A stretch of DNA of 64,000 bases from Prochlorococcus marinus str. AS9601. GTDB taxonomy: Bacteria; Cyanobacteriota; Cyanobacteriia; PCC-6307; Cyanobiaceae. The stretch's first letter is position 1. Each line of letters begins with the position of its first letter. The notes beneath the pieces are model-generated. The model saw only the letters and a list, made by a program, of their open reading frames with translations, ran no database searches and was not told where the DNA came from. Shown here in pieces: positions 7,487 to 16,958 of this stretch. Made by a program: the position numbers and the translations under genes. Where the stretch lies: NCBI RefSeq assembly GCF_000015645.1, contig NC_008816.1:682001-746000 (forward strand), read 5' to 3'.

Positions 7487-7765
7487 TTACTTTTTATTAT
7501 AAAGATCTATGATTTCTTTTAATTCATCTTTACTTAACTCTGTTGAAATAAAAACTTCTTGAGCTGTATTACCCTTTCTTGCGATTGCTTTATATCCGTT
7601 TATAGTTTTAACTGACAATCTTATTATCAATTTAGAGGATCTTCCTCTGGCTCTTGAAATAACAGCTGGAGTTATTGTCTTGATATTATTTTCCAGTGCT
7701 AATTTTTGAAGTATTGGAATTAGACCTTCTAAATTTGTACTATGATTTAATACTAACCTTCCCAA
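7487..7765 (-). CDS. DUF2103 family protein
   Basis: A 92-residue protein whose opening GRLVLNHSTNLEGLIP is typical of the cyanobacterial DUF2103 family, often labelled a predicted metal-binding protein. The basic centre (SRARGRSSKLIIRLSVK) and the strand-rich pattern suggest a compact alpha/beta fold that may touch nucleic acid. The start is TTG at 7765, and it lies inside one arm of an 8-base inverted repeat, so initiation could depend on RNA structure. It is divergent from petN. The biochemical role is not established. Confidence 0.65.
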   Translation of the reverse strand: MGRLVLNHSTNLEGLIPILQKLALENNIKTITPAVISRARGRSSKLIIRLSVKTINGYKAIARKGNTAQEVFISTELSKDELKEIIDLYNKK

Positions 7766-7792
7766 TTTAGTTTTATTATAATTCTATTGGGA
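7758..7792. repeat. Inverted repeat over the DUF2103 start codon
   Basis: TTCCCAAT at 7758-7765 is the exact reverse complement of ATTGGGAA at 7785-7792, with a 19-base AT-rich loop. On the minus-strand transcript the second arm contains the TTG start codon of the DUF2103 gene, so the hairpin would hide the start. It may instead be an operator between two divergent genes. Confidence 0.5.
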
Positions 7793-7850
7793 AAATTTTG
7801 TTTCTGAGAAATTAACTTTAGCTTTAAAATGATTAAAAATTTTGAAGTTC

Positions 7851-7859
7851 TGTTATATT
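7851..7859 (+). promoter_or_regulatory. Extended -10 promoter element of petN
   Basis: TGTTATATT reads as an extended -10 element (TG, one base, TATATT) 22 bases before the petN start codon. Transcription would begin near 7866, giving a leader of about 15 bases. No convincing -35 box is visible. Confidence 0.45.
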
Positions 7860-7880
7860 TATAAAAACGATTAAATTCTA

Positions 7881-7982
7881 ATGATCTTTCAAATAGGCTG
7901 GGCAGCATTGGCTGCTATTTTTACTTTTTCAATTGCCATGGTTGTTTGGGGAAGAAATGGCGACGGATCTATTGATATATGA
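7881..7982 (+). CDS. petN: Cytochrome b6f complex subunit PetN
   Basis: A 33-residue single-helix protein with the conserved PetN core [14 protein letters not shown]. PetN is one of the small subunits at the periphery of the cytochrome b6f complex in the thylakoid membrane and is needed for its stability. The N-terminal helix ([18 protein letters not shown]) spans the membrane, and the C-terminal tail GDGSIDI is slightly longer than in many cyanobacteria, where it ends soon after RNG. The stop codon overlaps the start of the next small gene (ATATGA), implying translational coupling. Too short for most gene callers, but unmistakable by sequence. Confidence 0.9.
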
Positions 7983-8119
7983 TTTCATTTTTAACTTATG
8001 AAGTCTATTTAAGTAAATTTCTTATATTAACATCGTTTGTTTTGCTCATATTCATAACATTAGCTGTAATTTATATATCTTATGTCTCTTGGAAAGATAA
8101 AAGAAGATTAAAAAAATAG
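7979..8119 (+). CDS. Membrane microprotein overlapping petN (46 aa)
   Basis: A 46-codon gene whose ATG overlaps the petN stop codon by four bases, the usual mark of translational coupling. After a short polar start ([13 protein letters not shown]) comes one transmembrane helix ([20 protein letters not shown]) and a basic cytoplasmic-type tail ([10 protein letters not shown]). The shape resembles small b6f or photosystem subunits, but I recognise no family. Coupling to petN makes a role in b6f assembly, or in the neighbouring Thf1/FtsH quality-control group, a reasonable guess and nothing more. Confidence 0.55.
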
Positions 8120-8122
8120 TTA

Positions 8123-8734
8123 TTATTTTTTTTGGTTTTTATTCTTGTCCTTAATTCTGAGCTCTTCAATTAATTCTTTTGCTTGTTCCATTTTTGATAT
8201 GCTGCTTTTGTAGATTCCAATATCTTTTTCTGCTTTATTAGCAGATAAGCTTAACTTCTCAAAAATATCAGAGGTCATCTTATTTTTATCTGATTCATTT
8301 TTCTCTTTGAAATCTTGGGAGTTTGAAATTAATGTATATATCCCTAAGTTCAAGATCCTTGAAGGATAAAGTTTAGAATTATTTTTCTCTACTAATAATT
8401 TTAAAATATCTTTAGATGTTTTATCCACTAATTCTTTTTGAGACTTTTTAGATATTTCATTAATTTCCTTCGCTTCAAAATTTGTAGAACTGCATAAGGA
8501 TTCAAAAAGTAGATCCAAGTGTTTTTCAGGTTGATATCCTTTCATTAATTCTTTGAATGTTTCGGTGAGGCCGACACAAAAGAGATAATCCAGCGTAAAT
8601 TCATTTTGATGGTTCAAAAGATTAAGTTCGACAAGCATTTCATCAACTATTCTTTTGTATAAACCGGGAATGACGTAAGGAAATTTTTCATGAAATAACT
8701 TTTTGCTATCTGAAACAGTCAATTTTTCTTTCAA
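8123..8734 (-). CDS. thf1: Thylakoid formation / photosystem II biogenesis protein Thf1 (Psb29)
   Basis: A helical protein with the conserved Thf1/Psb29 core: TVSDSKKLFHEKFPYVIPGLYKRIVDEML, then the GLTETFKELMKGY and LFESLC segments, and a C-terminal coiled coil (KMEQAKELIEELRIKDKNK). In cyanobacteria and chloroplasts this protein is tied to photosystem II repair, and it affects FtsH protease abundance. I start it at TTG 8734, where family similarity begins (MKEKLTVSD). An in-frame TTG at 8779 would add 15 unconserved residues. It is divergent from clpP, and ftsH lies just beyond, so the three quality-control genes are neighbours. Confidence 0.9.
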   Translation of the reverse strand: MKEKLTVSDSKKLFHEKFPYVIPGLYKRIVDEMLVELNLLNHQNEFTLDYLFCVGLTETFKELMKGYQPEKHLDLLFESLCSSTNFEAKEINEISKKSQKELVDKTSKDILKLLVEKNNSKLYPSRILNLGIYTLISNSQDFKEKNESDKNKMTSDIFEKLSLSANKAEKDIGIYKSSISKMEQAKELIEELRIKDKNKNQKK

Positions 8735-8814
8735 TTTTTTATATGTAAACCTTAATAAGGTTAGCGTATGTTGACTCAATATCGTTAATATCTAATAAAC
8801 AGATAAATATTATT

Positions 8815-9402
8815 ATGATCCCTTTAGTTTTAGAAGAATCGGGCGGTAGTGAAAGAGTCTTTGATATTTATTCGAGACTATTAAGAGAGAGAATAATCTT
8901 TTTAGGTGAACAAGTTACTAGTGAAACTGCTAATAGAATTGTTGCTCAATTATTGTTCCTCGAGGCAGAGGATCCAGATAAGGACATTTATATGTACATA
9001 AATTCACCTGGCGGATCAGTATATGATGGATTGGGTATCTTTGACACAATGCAACATGTAAAGCCTGACATACATACAGTTTGTGTTGGTCTAGCAGCTA
9101 GTATGGGTGCATTTTTGCTCGCGGCAGGTACTAAAGGTAAAAGAAGCAGCCTTAGACATTCAAGAATAATGATTCATCAACCACTTGGAGGTGCTAGAGG
9201 GCAAGCAAGTGATATAAGAATTCAAGCAGATGAAATTTTGTTCTTAAAAGAACGACTAAATACTGAATTATCAGAAAGAACTGGAAAGGATTATGACACT
9301 ATCAAAGAAGATACTGATAGAGATTTTTATATGTCCCCAAACGAAGCCGTTGAGTACGGTTTAATTGATCTCGTGTTAGATAAGAAACCAATAAAAGTTT
9401 AG
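8815..9402 (+). CDS. clpP: ATP-dependent Clp protease proteolytic subunit ClpP
   Basis: A 195-residue serine peptidase that forms the double-heptameric chamber of the Clp protease, working with ClpC or ClpX unfoldases in the cytoplasm. The catalytic triad is complete: S96 in GLAASMG, H121 in MIHQPLGG and D170 in DTDRDFYMS. The oxyanion-forming glycines ([10 protein letters not shown]) are also present. Cyanobacteria carry several clpP paralogues and I cannot tell which one this is, although the full triad excludes the inactive ClpR. It starts with ATG after a short divergent spacer shared with thf1, and its last four bases overlap the end of ftsH on the other strand. Confidence 0.95.
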   Translation: MIPLVLEESGGSERVFDIYSRLLRERIIFLGEQVTSETANRIVAQLLFLEAEDPDKDIYMYINSPGGSVYDGLGIFDTMQHVKPDIHTVCVGLAASMGAFLLAAGTKGKRSSLRHSRIMIHQPLGGARGQASDIRIQADEILFLKERLNTELSERTGKDYDTIKEDTDRDFYMSPNEAVEYGLIDLVLDKKPIKV

Positions 9403-11330
9403 CTTAATAATTGAGGTGTTCTGTCTTTCTCAGGAATTTTGGTGAATTTGGAGAGAATACTTACAAATTCATCACCATCTAATGTCTCTTTTTCGATTAA
9501 TAGGTCAACTATCTTATCCATAGCTTCTCTATTTTTGCTTACTATATCGTAGGTCTCTTTATAACATTCTTTTACCATTATTCTTACACTTTCATCTATT
9601 TGTTTAGAAATTGAATCAGAAACTTCACTTCTAGTCATTAAATCTCTACCAACAAATACTTCTTGATTACCACTTTCTAAAGCTATCGGACCTAAATTAC
9701 TCATTCCAAATCTAGTAACCATTTGGCGAGCCATTGAAGCAACTTGTTGAAAATCACCTCCAGCTCCTGTTGTAATCTCACCTTCTCCAAAAACAACATC
9801 TTCAGCAGCTCTTCCACCTAAAGCACCCATTATCCTAGCTTTTAATTGCGCCCTGCTAACAAGGGTTTGTTCGTCATCTGGGGTAAACCAAGTTAATCCT
9901 TTAGCTTGACCTCTTGGAATGACGGTCACTTTTTGAACAGGATCATGGGCTTTGACAAGTGAACCTATGAGAGCATGGCCAACTTCATGATAAGCAATTA
10001 ATCTCTTACTTCTACCATCTGTTAATGGGGAACCTTCCATTCCTGCGACAATCCTATCTACAGAGTCATCAATTTCTGAGATACTTATAGAGTCTTTTCT
10101 CCTCCTGGCAGTTAATATAGCAGCCTCATTTAATAAATTTGCTAAATCTGCTCCAGTAAAACCTGGTGTTCTTCTCGCAATGCTTTCAAGCGTTAAATCC
10201 TCTTGAAGTTTCTTATTCCTTGCATGAACTTCCAATATTGATAGTCTGCCCTTGATATCAGGTGCATCTACAGTTACCTGCCTATCAAATCTGCCTGGTC
10301 TCATTAGCGCTGAGTCTAGAACATCGGGCCTGTTTGTGGCTGCAATTATTATTATGCCACTATTACCTTCGAAACCATCCATTTCAGTAAGTAATTGATT
10401 GAGAGTTTGTTCTCTCTCATCATTACCTCCACCAATACCTGCACCTCTTTGCCTTCCGACTGCGTCGATTTCATCAATAAAAATTAAACAGGGACTATTC
10501 TCTTTAGCTCTTTTGAAAAGGTCTCTTACTCTACTAGCTCCAACACCAACAAACATTTCAACAAATTCAGAACCTGATAATGAGAAGAATGGAACACCAG
10601 CTTCACCTGCAATTGCTTTAGCTAAAAGGGTTTTACCAGTACCAGGAGGTCCTACTAATAGAACCCCTTTGGGAATTCTTGCTCCTACAGAAGTAAATTT
10701 TTCTGGTTTTTTCAGAAAAGTAACAACTTCTTGCAAATCCTGTTTAGCTTCATTAACGCCTGCAACATCATCGAATACAACTCCTGTTTCAGCTTCCATT
10801 GCAAATCTTGCTTTAGTTTTCCCAAACTGCATTGCTTGTCCAGGCCCCCCAGGCATACCATTTGACCTCCTCGCTAACAAAATTAAACCTCCAATTAAGA
10901 TAGCCGGGAAGAGTAAATTACCTAAAATTCCTAATGCAGGGGGAGCTGTTTTTATTGGATGAACATCAAAACTAATTCCCTCTTTTTTTAAAATATTTAT
11001 AAGTTCTGGTGTTAAGCCGGGAAGATCTACACGCAACCTTTGAACTTTATTATCTAAATCCGAATCTATGGTCTCTATAACTGCATTTCTGCCTCCCTCA
11101 AAAATATCGACAGATGTAACCCTTCCCGAATTAATGTAATCTAAAAATCTGCCGTAACTAACTCTTGCTACCGCTGAATTTCTTGGCGCAACAGTAGTCC
11201 CGTTAGATTTAAGTGAATCAACGTTGCTTGAAGATAAAAATTGGTAGGAAAGTGCTATTACTAAAAGTATAGGTAAAGCCCATAAAATTAATGTTTTAAA
11301 TTTTTGATTCATTAATTTGGAGAAAGTCAA
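9399..11330 (-). CDS. ftsH: ATP-dependent zinc metalloprotease FtsH
   Basis: A 643-residue membrane-anchored AAA protease. Two transmembrane helices (about residues 12-33 and 134-154) flank a lumenal/periplasmic domain. The AAA module follows, with Walker A GPPGTGKT (227-234), Walker B FIDEID (284-289) and the second region of homology ending RPGRFDR near 344-350. The protease domain has the zinc motif HEVGH at 448-452. In cyanobacteria such hexamers degrade damaged D1 during photosystem II repair; which of the several FtsH paralogues this is cannot be told here. It is convergent with clpP and close to thf1, which genetically affects FtsH levels. No truncation or lost residue is seen. Confidence 0.96.
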   Translation of the reverse strand: MTFSKLMNQKFKTLILWALPILLVIALSYQFLSSSNVDSLKSNGTTVAPRNSAVARVSYGRFLDYINSGRVTSVDIFEGGRNAVIETIDSDLDNKVQRLRVDLPGLTPELINILKKEGISFDVHPIKTAPPALGILGNLLFPAILIGGLILLARRSNGMPGGPGQAMQFGKTKARFAMEAETGVVFDDVAGVNEAKQDLQEVVTFLKKPEKFTSVGARIPKGVLLVGPPGTGKTLLAKAIAGEAGVPFFSLSGSEFVEMFVGVGASRVRDLFKRAKENSPCLIFIDEIDAVGRQRGAGIGGGNDEREQTLNQLLTEMDGFEGNSGIIIIAATNRPDVLDSALMRPGRFDRQVTVDAPDIKGRLSILEVHARNKKLQEDLTLESIARRTPGFTGADLANLLNEAAILTARRRKDSISISEIDDSVDRIVAGMEGSPLTDGRSKRLIAYHEVGHALIGSLVKAHDPVQKVTVIPRGQAKGLTWFTPDDEQTLVSRAQLKARIMGALGGRAAEDVVFGEGEITTGAGGDFQQVASMARQMVTRFGMSNLGPIALESGNQEVFVGRDLMTRSEVSDSISKQIDESVRIMVKECYKETYDIVSKNREAMDKIVDLLIEKETLDGDEFVSILSKFTKIPEKDRTPQLLS

Positions 11331-11419
11331 TTCTAGGATTCTAGAATGAATCAGTGCATTTCGTTGATATTTTCTCTAACTTTATGCTTATACTACTCTT
11401 TGAGGTATCTAATTTATAA

Positions 11420-11629
11420 ATGAAATTTGAGATCAACGATAAGGTTAAGTTGATTGCTCCAGTCTCTTACTTGAAGACATCAGATAATATGCCTATGTTA
11501 AGACCACCTGATCTAGTGGCAATTGATGAAATTGGGGAAATCCTTTCAATTAAATCTCCAGATACTGTTGAAGTAAAGTTTAGGAGAGGTTCGTTTTTAA
11601 TAGATATTGATAAGATTGAGAAAAAATAA
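11420..11629 (+). CDS. sipA: SipA-like regulatory protein (DUF3148)
   Basis: A 69-residue SH3-like barrel protein resembling SipA, the partner of the NblS (Hik33) sensor kinase in cyanobacteria. The conserved pattern is present: a charged strand start (FEINDKVKL), the hallmark PMLRPPD segment (here NMPMLRPPDLVAIDEIGEI), and a C-terminal strand pair (VEVKFRRGSFLIDID). SipA binds the kinase and modulates signalling in high-light and nutrient stress, so its location next to ftsH is suggestive. It is divergent from ftsH across 89 bases. It has an ATG start and a likely -10 box (TATACT) near 11389. Confidence 0.8.
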   Translation: MKFEINDKVKLIAPVSYLKTSDNMPMLRPPDLVAIDEIGEILSIKSPDTVEVKFRRGSFLIDIDKIEKK

Positions 11630-11630
11630 T

Positions 11631-12848
11631 CTAAAAGTTTTTCTTCCACCTATTAGAAATTTCTAAACATATATTTTTATTTCCAGAAATACACAGAAAA
11701 GGTTTTGAAAAATACTTATTAGTTAATGTCAAAATATCTAACGAAGAAATTTCCTCTATTTTTGAATTTAATTCGTTCTCTGAAATTGGTGAAATACCAT
11801 AACTAACTAACTGTATCTTTCTGTGTAAAATTTCATCTAGTGATTGATTTCCTAATAAAAAAGAACCTTTTAGTTTTTCTTTTGCTAAAAATATTTCAGC
11901 ATCAGTCAACGGATTTAAAAGTAAATTTTTCCATAGTGTTGATAAAAGTTCAAAAGCAAAAAGTGCTTGATCATTAGATACGGATAAATAAATTAAAAAT
12001 GGGGCATTTCCACTCCTGATAGGATAATAAACACCTAAATCGTAAGTGATACCATGTTTTTCTCTAAAAAGTTTAAATAAAGCAGCGCTCATTCCATAAG
12101 ATAAATATGACTCCAAAACCTTAAGAGGAAAATATTCACTACTTCTTCGCGAGCAAGTTTGGTCACCCATCATTATTATTGTTTGATTTGTATCATTACT
12201 AATGTAATCAAATCTATTTGTAGTTTTTAAATTGTGATTTAAAGGATCTGATTTTTCTTTTAAGATTTTTTTTTCAAGTGTTCCATAATTTTCTCCATTT
12301 ATTTCAGGATTATTTGAAATTAAATACTTTTCTCTTTTTTTTAAATTTTTAAACTCAAGTAAAATATCTTCATAGGTAATCTTTGAGACATCACTAGCAT
12401 TGCCTATTGTGTTAAAGGCATAAGGATGATTTGAATAAACAATTTTTCTCCATTTTTCAAAACAGATATTGAATGGATTCTCTTTATCTTTTTTAATGTG
12501 ATCAATAGAAGATTTTTTTACTTTTTTAAATTCAGTTTCCGAAAGGATTGGCTTATTAATTATTAACTCTAATAAAGGGAATAATTTGCTGAAATGTTCA
12601 TTTAGGGATTTAATACTTATTGAAATTCCATCTTCAAATATTTCTTGATTTAATTCTGCTCCATAGGACTCAATATATTCAGAGAGAGTTAAATTGTTAA
12701 AACCTTCACATCCTCTGGTAAGTAATGAACAAAGGATCTTGTTAATACCTTTTTTGCCAGTACTATCCATATCACTCCCCCCTTTAATCCAAATTGAAGC
12801 AATTGAAAAATTTCTTTTTTTATTATTTAAAAAATATCTCTTTAACAT
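11631..12848 (-). CDS. M16 family peptidase-like protein, zinc site apparently lost
   Basis: A 405-residue protein of the pitrilysin/processing-peptidase family, second of two tandem M16 genes. The segment aligned with the zinc motif reads INKILCSLLTRGCEGF, so HxxEH is not there, although the following fold elements are kept (LSEYIESYGAELN, and the later NPLTDAEIFLAKEKLKGSFLLG). In M16 systems one active and one inactive subunit commonly pair, as in mitochondrial processing peptidase. Its start ATG overlaps the upstream gene's stop by seven bases (12842-12848), supporting tight co-translation. The substrate is unknown. Confidence 0.85.
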   Translation of the reverse strand: MLKRYFLNNKKRNFSIASIWIKGGSDMDSTGKKGINKILCSLLTRGCEGFNNLTLSEYIESYGAELNQEIFEDGISISIKSLNEHFSKLFPLLELIINKPILSETEFKKVKKSSIDHIKKDKENPFNICFEKWRKIVYSNHPYAFNTIGNASDVSKITYEDILLEFKNLKKREKYLISNNPEINGENYGTLEKKILKEKSDPLNHNLKTTNRFDYISNDTNQTIIMMGDQTCSRRSSEYFPLKVLESYLSYGMSAALFKLFREKHGITYDLGVYYPIRSGNAPFLIYLSVSNDQALFAFELLSTLWKNLLLNPLTDAEIFLAKEKLKGSFLLGNQSLDEILHRKIQLVSYGISPISENELNSKIEEISSLDILTLTNKYFSKPFLCISGNKNICLEISNRWKKNF

Positions 12849-14092
12849 TTACCAGGGGATGCAACTAATGTAAATTTCTCTCCACGGATATATTCTGTGA
12901 TCTCTTTGAAATTTTCCAAGTTATTCCAATATTTTAAATGACTCTCTATACTATTTATTGAAGATTTTCTCCCCCAAAGAAGTTCATTCCCATAGAATGA
13001 AGTGAGTTGTGTAGATGTCTCTAAATTAAAGATATAATTACTTTTAACAATATTTATTGCTTTTTTTATTTCATCCAAAGCCAAGAGTTTACAATTTGAT
13101 ATCTCATCTATTGTTTTATTAATTTGCTTTTCTACTAAATCAATATCTTTGGACTCACAACTTGCTTCCATTATAAATAATCCTCCTAATTCTCCAGCAT
13201 TTACATCTACATATATCGATTCAACAAGATTATTATCTTCTTTTAAAATTTTAACTAATCTGCTGTTTCTTCCAACAGAGAGTATGGATGCTAATATCTC
13301 AAGTCCAATAATATTTTTTTGATCATTTAGGTTTGGTATAAACCAAGCCATAAATATTCTTGAAAACTCTAAATTTTCAAACTTAACTGACTCTCTACCA
13401 TTCCTTATTTTTAAAGAAGGTTTATTTTTTAGATTTATTAAATTTGGACTTTCTTTTATACCAGATAGATCACTTTTTTCAAAAATTTTATAAATTTCTT
13501 CGGAGAGATTCCCCGCAATTGCGATACAAATTTTTTCGGTAGTGTAATGTTTGCTATGAAATTTCGTAAGGTCATTTATCTCTAAGTTTTTAATGCTATG
13601 TTCAGTTCCCAAGATCGAATTGGCATAATTAGGACTTAACCAAACCCTTTTTAAAAAATAATTAAATAGTCTCTCTTCAGGCTGATCATTTTGTTGTTTT
13701 ATTTCATCAATAACTACCCCTTTTTCTTTTATAAACTCATCAGGATTAAAAACTGGAGCAACGACTATATTTGTCAAAAGAGCAAGTGATTCTTTAAAGT
13801 TATTGGGTGGAACTAAGACATGGTAATGTACATCATCATAACCAGTTGAAGCGTTACTTACTCCGCCTAGTGATTCAATTTTATGGTCAAACTCACCTGG
13901 CATTATTTTGTTAGATCCTTTAAAAATCATATGTTCTAGAAAATGAGCAGTGCCATTTTTATCAACATCCTCAAATGAAGAACCTGCTTTGCACCAAATA
14001 TCAATGCTTATAAGCGGCAATTCTTTATTGTCCACAAAAACACATCTAGTTTTGCTTGAATGGGTGTAGTAGTTAACATCTCCTACTTTCAT
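12842..14092 (-). CDS. M16 family zinc peptidase (active subunit)
   Basis: A 416-residue metallopeptidase with the inverted zinc motif HFLEH at residues 50-54 and the downstream glutamate expected in the family (FIKEKGVVIDEIKQQNDQPEERL). The two-lobed layout of M16B peptidases is visible, with a second domain that keeps the fold but not the motif. It is predicted to cleave peptides or unfolded segments and most likely works with the product of the next gene, whose own zinc motif is missing. No signal peptide is evident, so it is probably cytoplasmic. It is divergent from pcyA with only 41 bases between the starts. Confidence 0.92.
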   Translation of the reverse strand: MKVGDVNYYTHSSKTRCVFVDNKELPLISIDIWCKAGSSFEDVDKNGTAHFLEHMIFKGSNKIMPGEFDHKIESLGGVSNASTGYDDVHYHVLVPPNNFKESLALLTNIVVAPVFNPDEFIKEKGVVIDEIKQQNDQPEERLFNYFLKRVWLSPNYANSILGTEHSIKNLEINDLTKFHSKHYTTEKICIAIAGNLSEEIYKIFEKSDLSGIKESPNLINLKNKPSLKIRNGRESVKFENLEFSRIFMAWFIPNLNDQKNIIGLEILASILSVGRNSRLVKILKEDNNLVESIYVDVNAGELGGLFIMEASCESKDIDLVEKQINKTIDEISNCKLLALDEIKKAINIVKSNYIFNLETSTQLTSFYGNELLWGRKSSINSIESHLKYWNNLENFKEITEYIRGEKFTLVASPGKC

Positions 14093-14109
14093 TTCGGTTC
14101 TCTCTTTAA

Positions 14110-14858
<749 letters not shown>

Positions 14859-14859
<1 letters not shown>

Positions 14860-15773
14860 TGAAATTAAAAATATTAAAAAATTTATTTATTTATTTTTTA
14901 TTATTTACACCAATATCTCTTGGTGTTATCTCTTGTTCTGGAAACAATAAATCTAGTTCAAAATTTAAAGAGGAAATAACTTCAGATTTCATACCTCCTA
15001 TTACAGCTGTTGCCGCACTTGGTCAACTTTCTCCTTCGGGGGAGATTAGACAATTGGCCGCTCCAATAAGTCAGTTTGGTTCTTCCCCCCGAATTGTCGA
15101 AATTTTAGTAAATGAAGGGGATTTCGTAAAAAAAGGTGATATCCTCGCAATCTTTGAAAATGGTGAAAAATTAATCGCTGATCTTGAAAGAAATGAAAAT
15201 CTAATTAATACTATTAACGAAGAAATTACCCTAAAGAAAGATCAAATCCAAAGGTATGAGCTGGCTTTGAACAAAGATGTATATTCTTTTGTAGAGTTTT
15301 CACAGAGGAAAGATGAATTATTAAAATTGCAAAAACAGAAAATAAACCTTATCGGTGATCAAAAAAACATCAAGATAGATCTATTTAATTCAAAACTAAG
15401 GAGTCCAATCGATGGTTTTATCCTTGGAATAAACACGAGAGTTGGTGAAAGGCCTCAAAATGAGGGGATTTTGGATATTGGTTCTAGTCAAAAAATGGAA
15501 GCTTTGATAGAGGTTTATGAATCTGACATCGATAGGGTCTTTATCTCTCAGAATGTTGAATTGAGTAGTGAGAATGGAGGTTTCCAAAAAAATCTTAAGG
15601 GAAAAGTGATTAGGATTAGTCCTCAGGTAAAACAAAGAAAAGTTCTATCTACTGATCCAACAGGGGATGCTGATTCACGAATTATCGAGGTACTAGTAAA
15701 ACTAGATCAAGATTCTATAGATATCGTTCAAAACTATGCAGGAATGAAAGTGATTGCAAAATTTATTCCCTAA
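14859..15773 (+). CDS. DevB-like membrane fusion protein of an ABC exporter
   Basis: A 304-residue HlyD/DevB-type periplasmic adaptor. An N-terminal membrane segment (FIYFLLFTPISLGVISC) ends in a cysteine that looks like a lipobox. A lipoyl-like hairpin (VEILVNEGDFVKKGDILAIFE), a coiled coil of about 70 residues and a beta-barrel domain follow. Such proteins bridge an inner-membrane ABC pump to the periplasm or outer membrane. In filamentous cyanobacteria DevBCA exports heterocyst glycolipids; in unicellular ones the cargo is uncertain. It overlaps the pcyA stop by one base and its last base is the first of the permease gene. Confidence 0.85.
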
Positions 15774-16945
15774 TGAGTTTTTCTTTTTTTAAATTTAGAA
15801 AAATACCATTAGCTTGGTTGTTATTAACTAGGCAACCATTAAGGTTAGCAGTTGCAATAGCTGGAATCAGTTTTGCAGGGATTTTGATGTTTATGCAATT
15901 AGGTTTTAGAGATGGTTTATTTGACACGAGCGTAACTATTCATAAACTTCTAGATGCAGATCTTGTTTTGATAAGTCCCAGATCAAAAAGTTCTATAAGC
16001 ATGAGTGGATTCCCAAAAAGAAGATTAATTCAAACTCTCGCAGTAGAGGATGTTGAAAAAACTGCTCCTGTTAATCTGAATTATTTACTTTGGAGAAATC
16101 CCGAAAATCTTAAAACTAGATCTATACTTGCATTAGGTTTTAATCCCTCCGATTCACTTCTTTTAGATGAGGGATTCTCAAGTAAAGCTTATAAATTAAG
16201 AAATCCATCAAGAGTTCTTTTTGACAAATTATCTAGACCTGAATTTGGACCGATTGAAGAATGGTTCTTATCTGAAAAAAAAGTTGAGACTGAGGTTGCT
16301 GGAAAAAGAGTAATTGTTGAGGGCCTTGTGGAGTTGGGACCATCTTTCGGTGCAGATGGTAATTTGATAACTAGTCGAGAAACCTTCTTAAGACTTTTTC
16401 CTGCTAATCCTCCTGGCAGTATAGAAATTGGCTTGGTAAAGCTAAAAAAAGGATCTGATCCTGAATTGATTTCAATGATATTAAATAACTCACTCCCAAA
16501 TGATGTTAGGGTTCTTACAAAAAATCAATTTATAGAATTTGAGAAGAATTACTGGAAAAATAGTACTGCAATAGGTTTTATATTTAGTTTGGGAGCATTG
16601 ATGGGTTTCGTTGTAGGGTGTGTGGTTGTTTATCAAATTCTTTATAGTGACGTTACAGATCACCTCCCAGAGTATGCCACCTTATTGGCAATGGGATATA
16701 GACTTAAGTCCCTTTTCTTTGTTGTAGCTAGAGAGGGGTTTTTATTGGCATTGTTTGGTTATTTACCTGCTTATTTTTCTGGCCAGATACTTTACTCAGT
16801 TATAAGAAGTTCAACTAAGCTGCCAATAATAATGGATGCAGATAAAACTGTTTTAATTTTCGTATTAGTTTTAGTTATGTGTATGGGGTCCGCAGCTGTA
16901 GCGATGCGCAAATTAGTTGATGCTGATCCTGCCGAAATTTTTTAA
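15773..16945 (+). CDS. DevC-like ABC transporter permease
   Basis: A 390-residue MacB/FtsX-type permease. One helix near the N-terminus (VAIAGISFAGILMFMQLG) is followed by a large periplasmic domain of about 200 residues and then three C-terminal helices (near 265-290, 310-340 and 360-380). The terminal motif RKLVDADPAEIF is typical of DevC proteins. It would form the membrane part of an exporter with the adjacent adaptor and ATPase. It starts at the stop of the adaptor gene and is followed 13 bases later by the ATPase gene. Confidence 0.9.
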   Translation: MSFSFFKFRKIPLAWLLLTRQPLRLAVAIAGISFAGILMFMQLGFRDGLFDTSVTIHKLLDADLVLISPRSKSSISMSGFPKRRLIQTLAVEDVEKTAPVNLNYLLWRNPENLKTRSILALGFNPSDSLLLDEGFSSKAYKLRNPSRVLFDKLSRPEFGPIEEWFLSEKKVETEVAGKRVIVEGLVELGPSFGADGNLITSRETFLRLFPANPPGSIEIGLVKLKKGSDPELISMILNNSLPNDVRVLTKNQFIEFEKNYWKNSTAIGFIFSLGALMGFVVGCVVVYQILYSDVTDHLPEYATLLAMGYRLKSLFFVVAREGFLLALFGYLPAYFSGQILYSVIRSSTKLPIIMDADKTVLIFVLVLVMCMGSAAVAMRKLVDADPAEIF

Positions 16946-16958
16946 TAATTGAAGATAA

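Noticed and set aside
10399-10962. A 187-codon plus-strand open frame
   Set aside because: It lies wholly antisense to the conserved AAA domain of ftsH, has unusual proline/serine-rich composition, and has no domain pattern; it is a shadow of the coding strand.
11338-11347. ATTCTAGAAT palindrome just before the ftsH start
   Set aside because: Ten bases, AT-rich, not repeated convincingly; could be an operator half but is within chance for an AT-rich genome.
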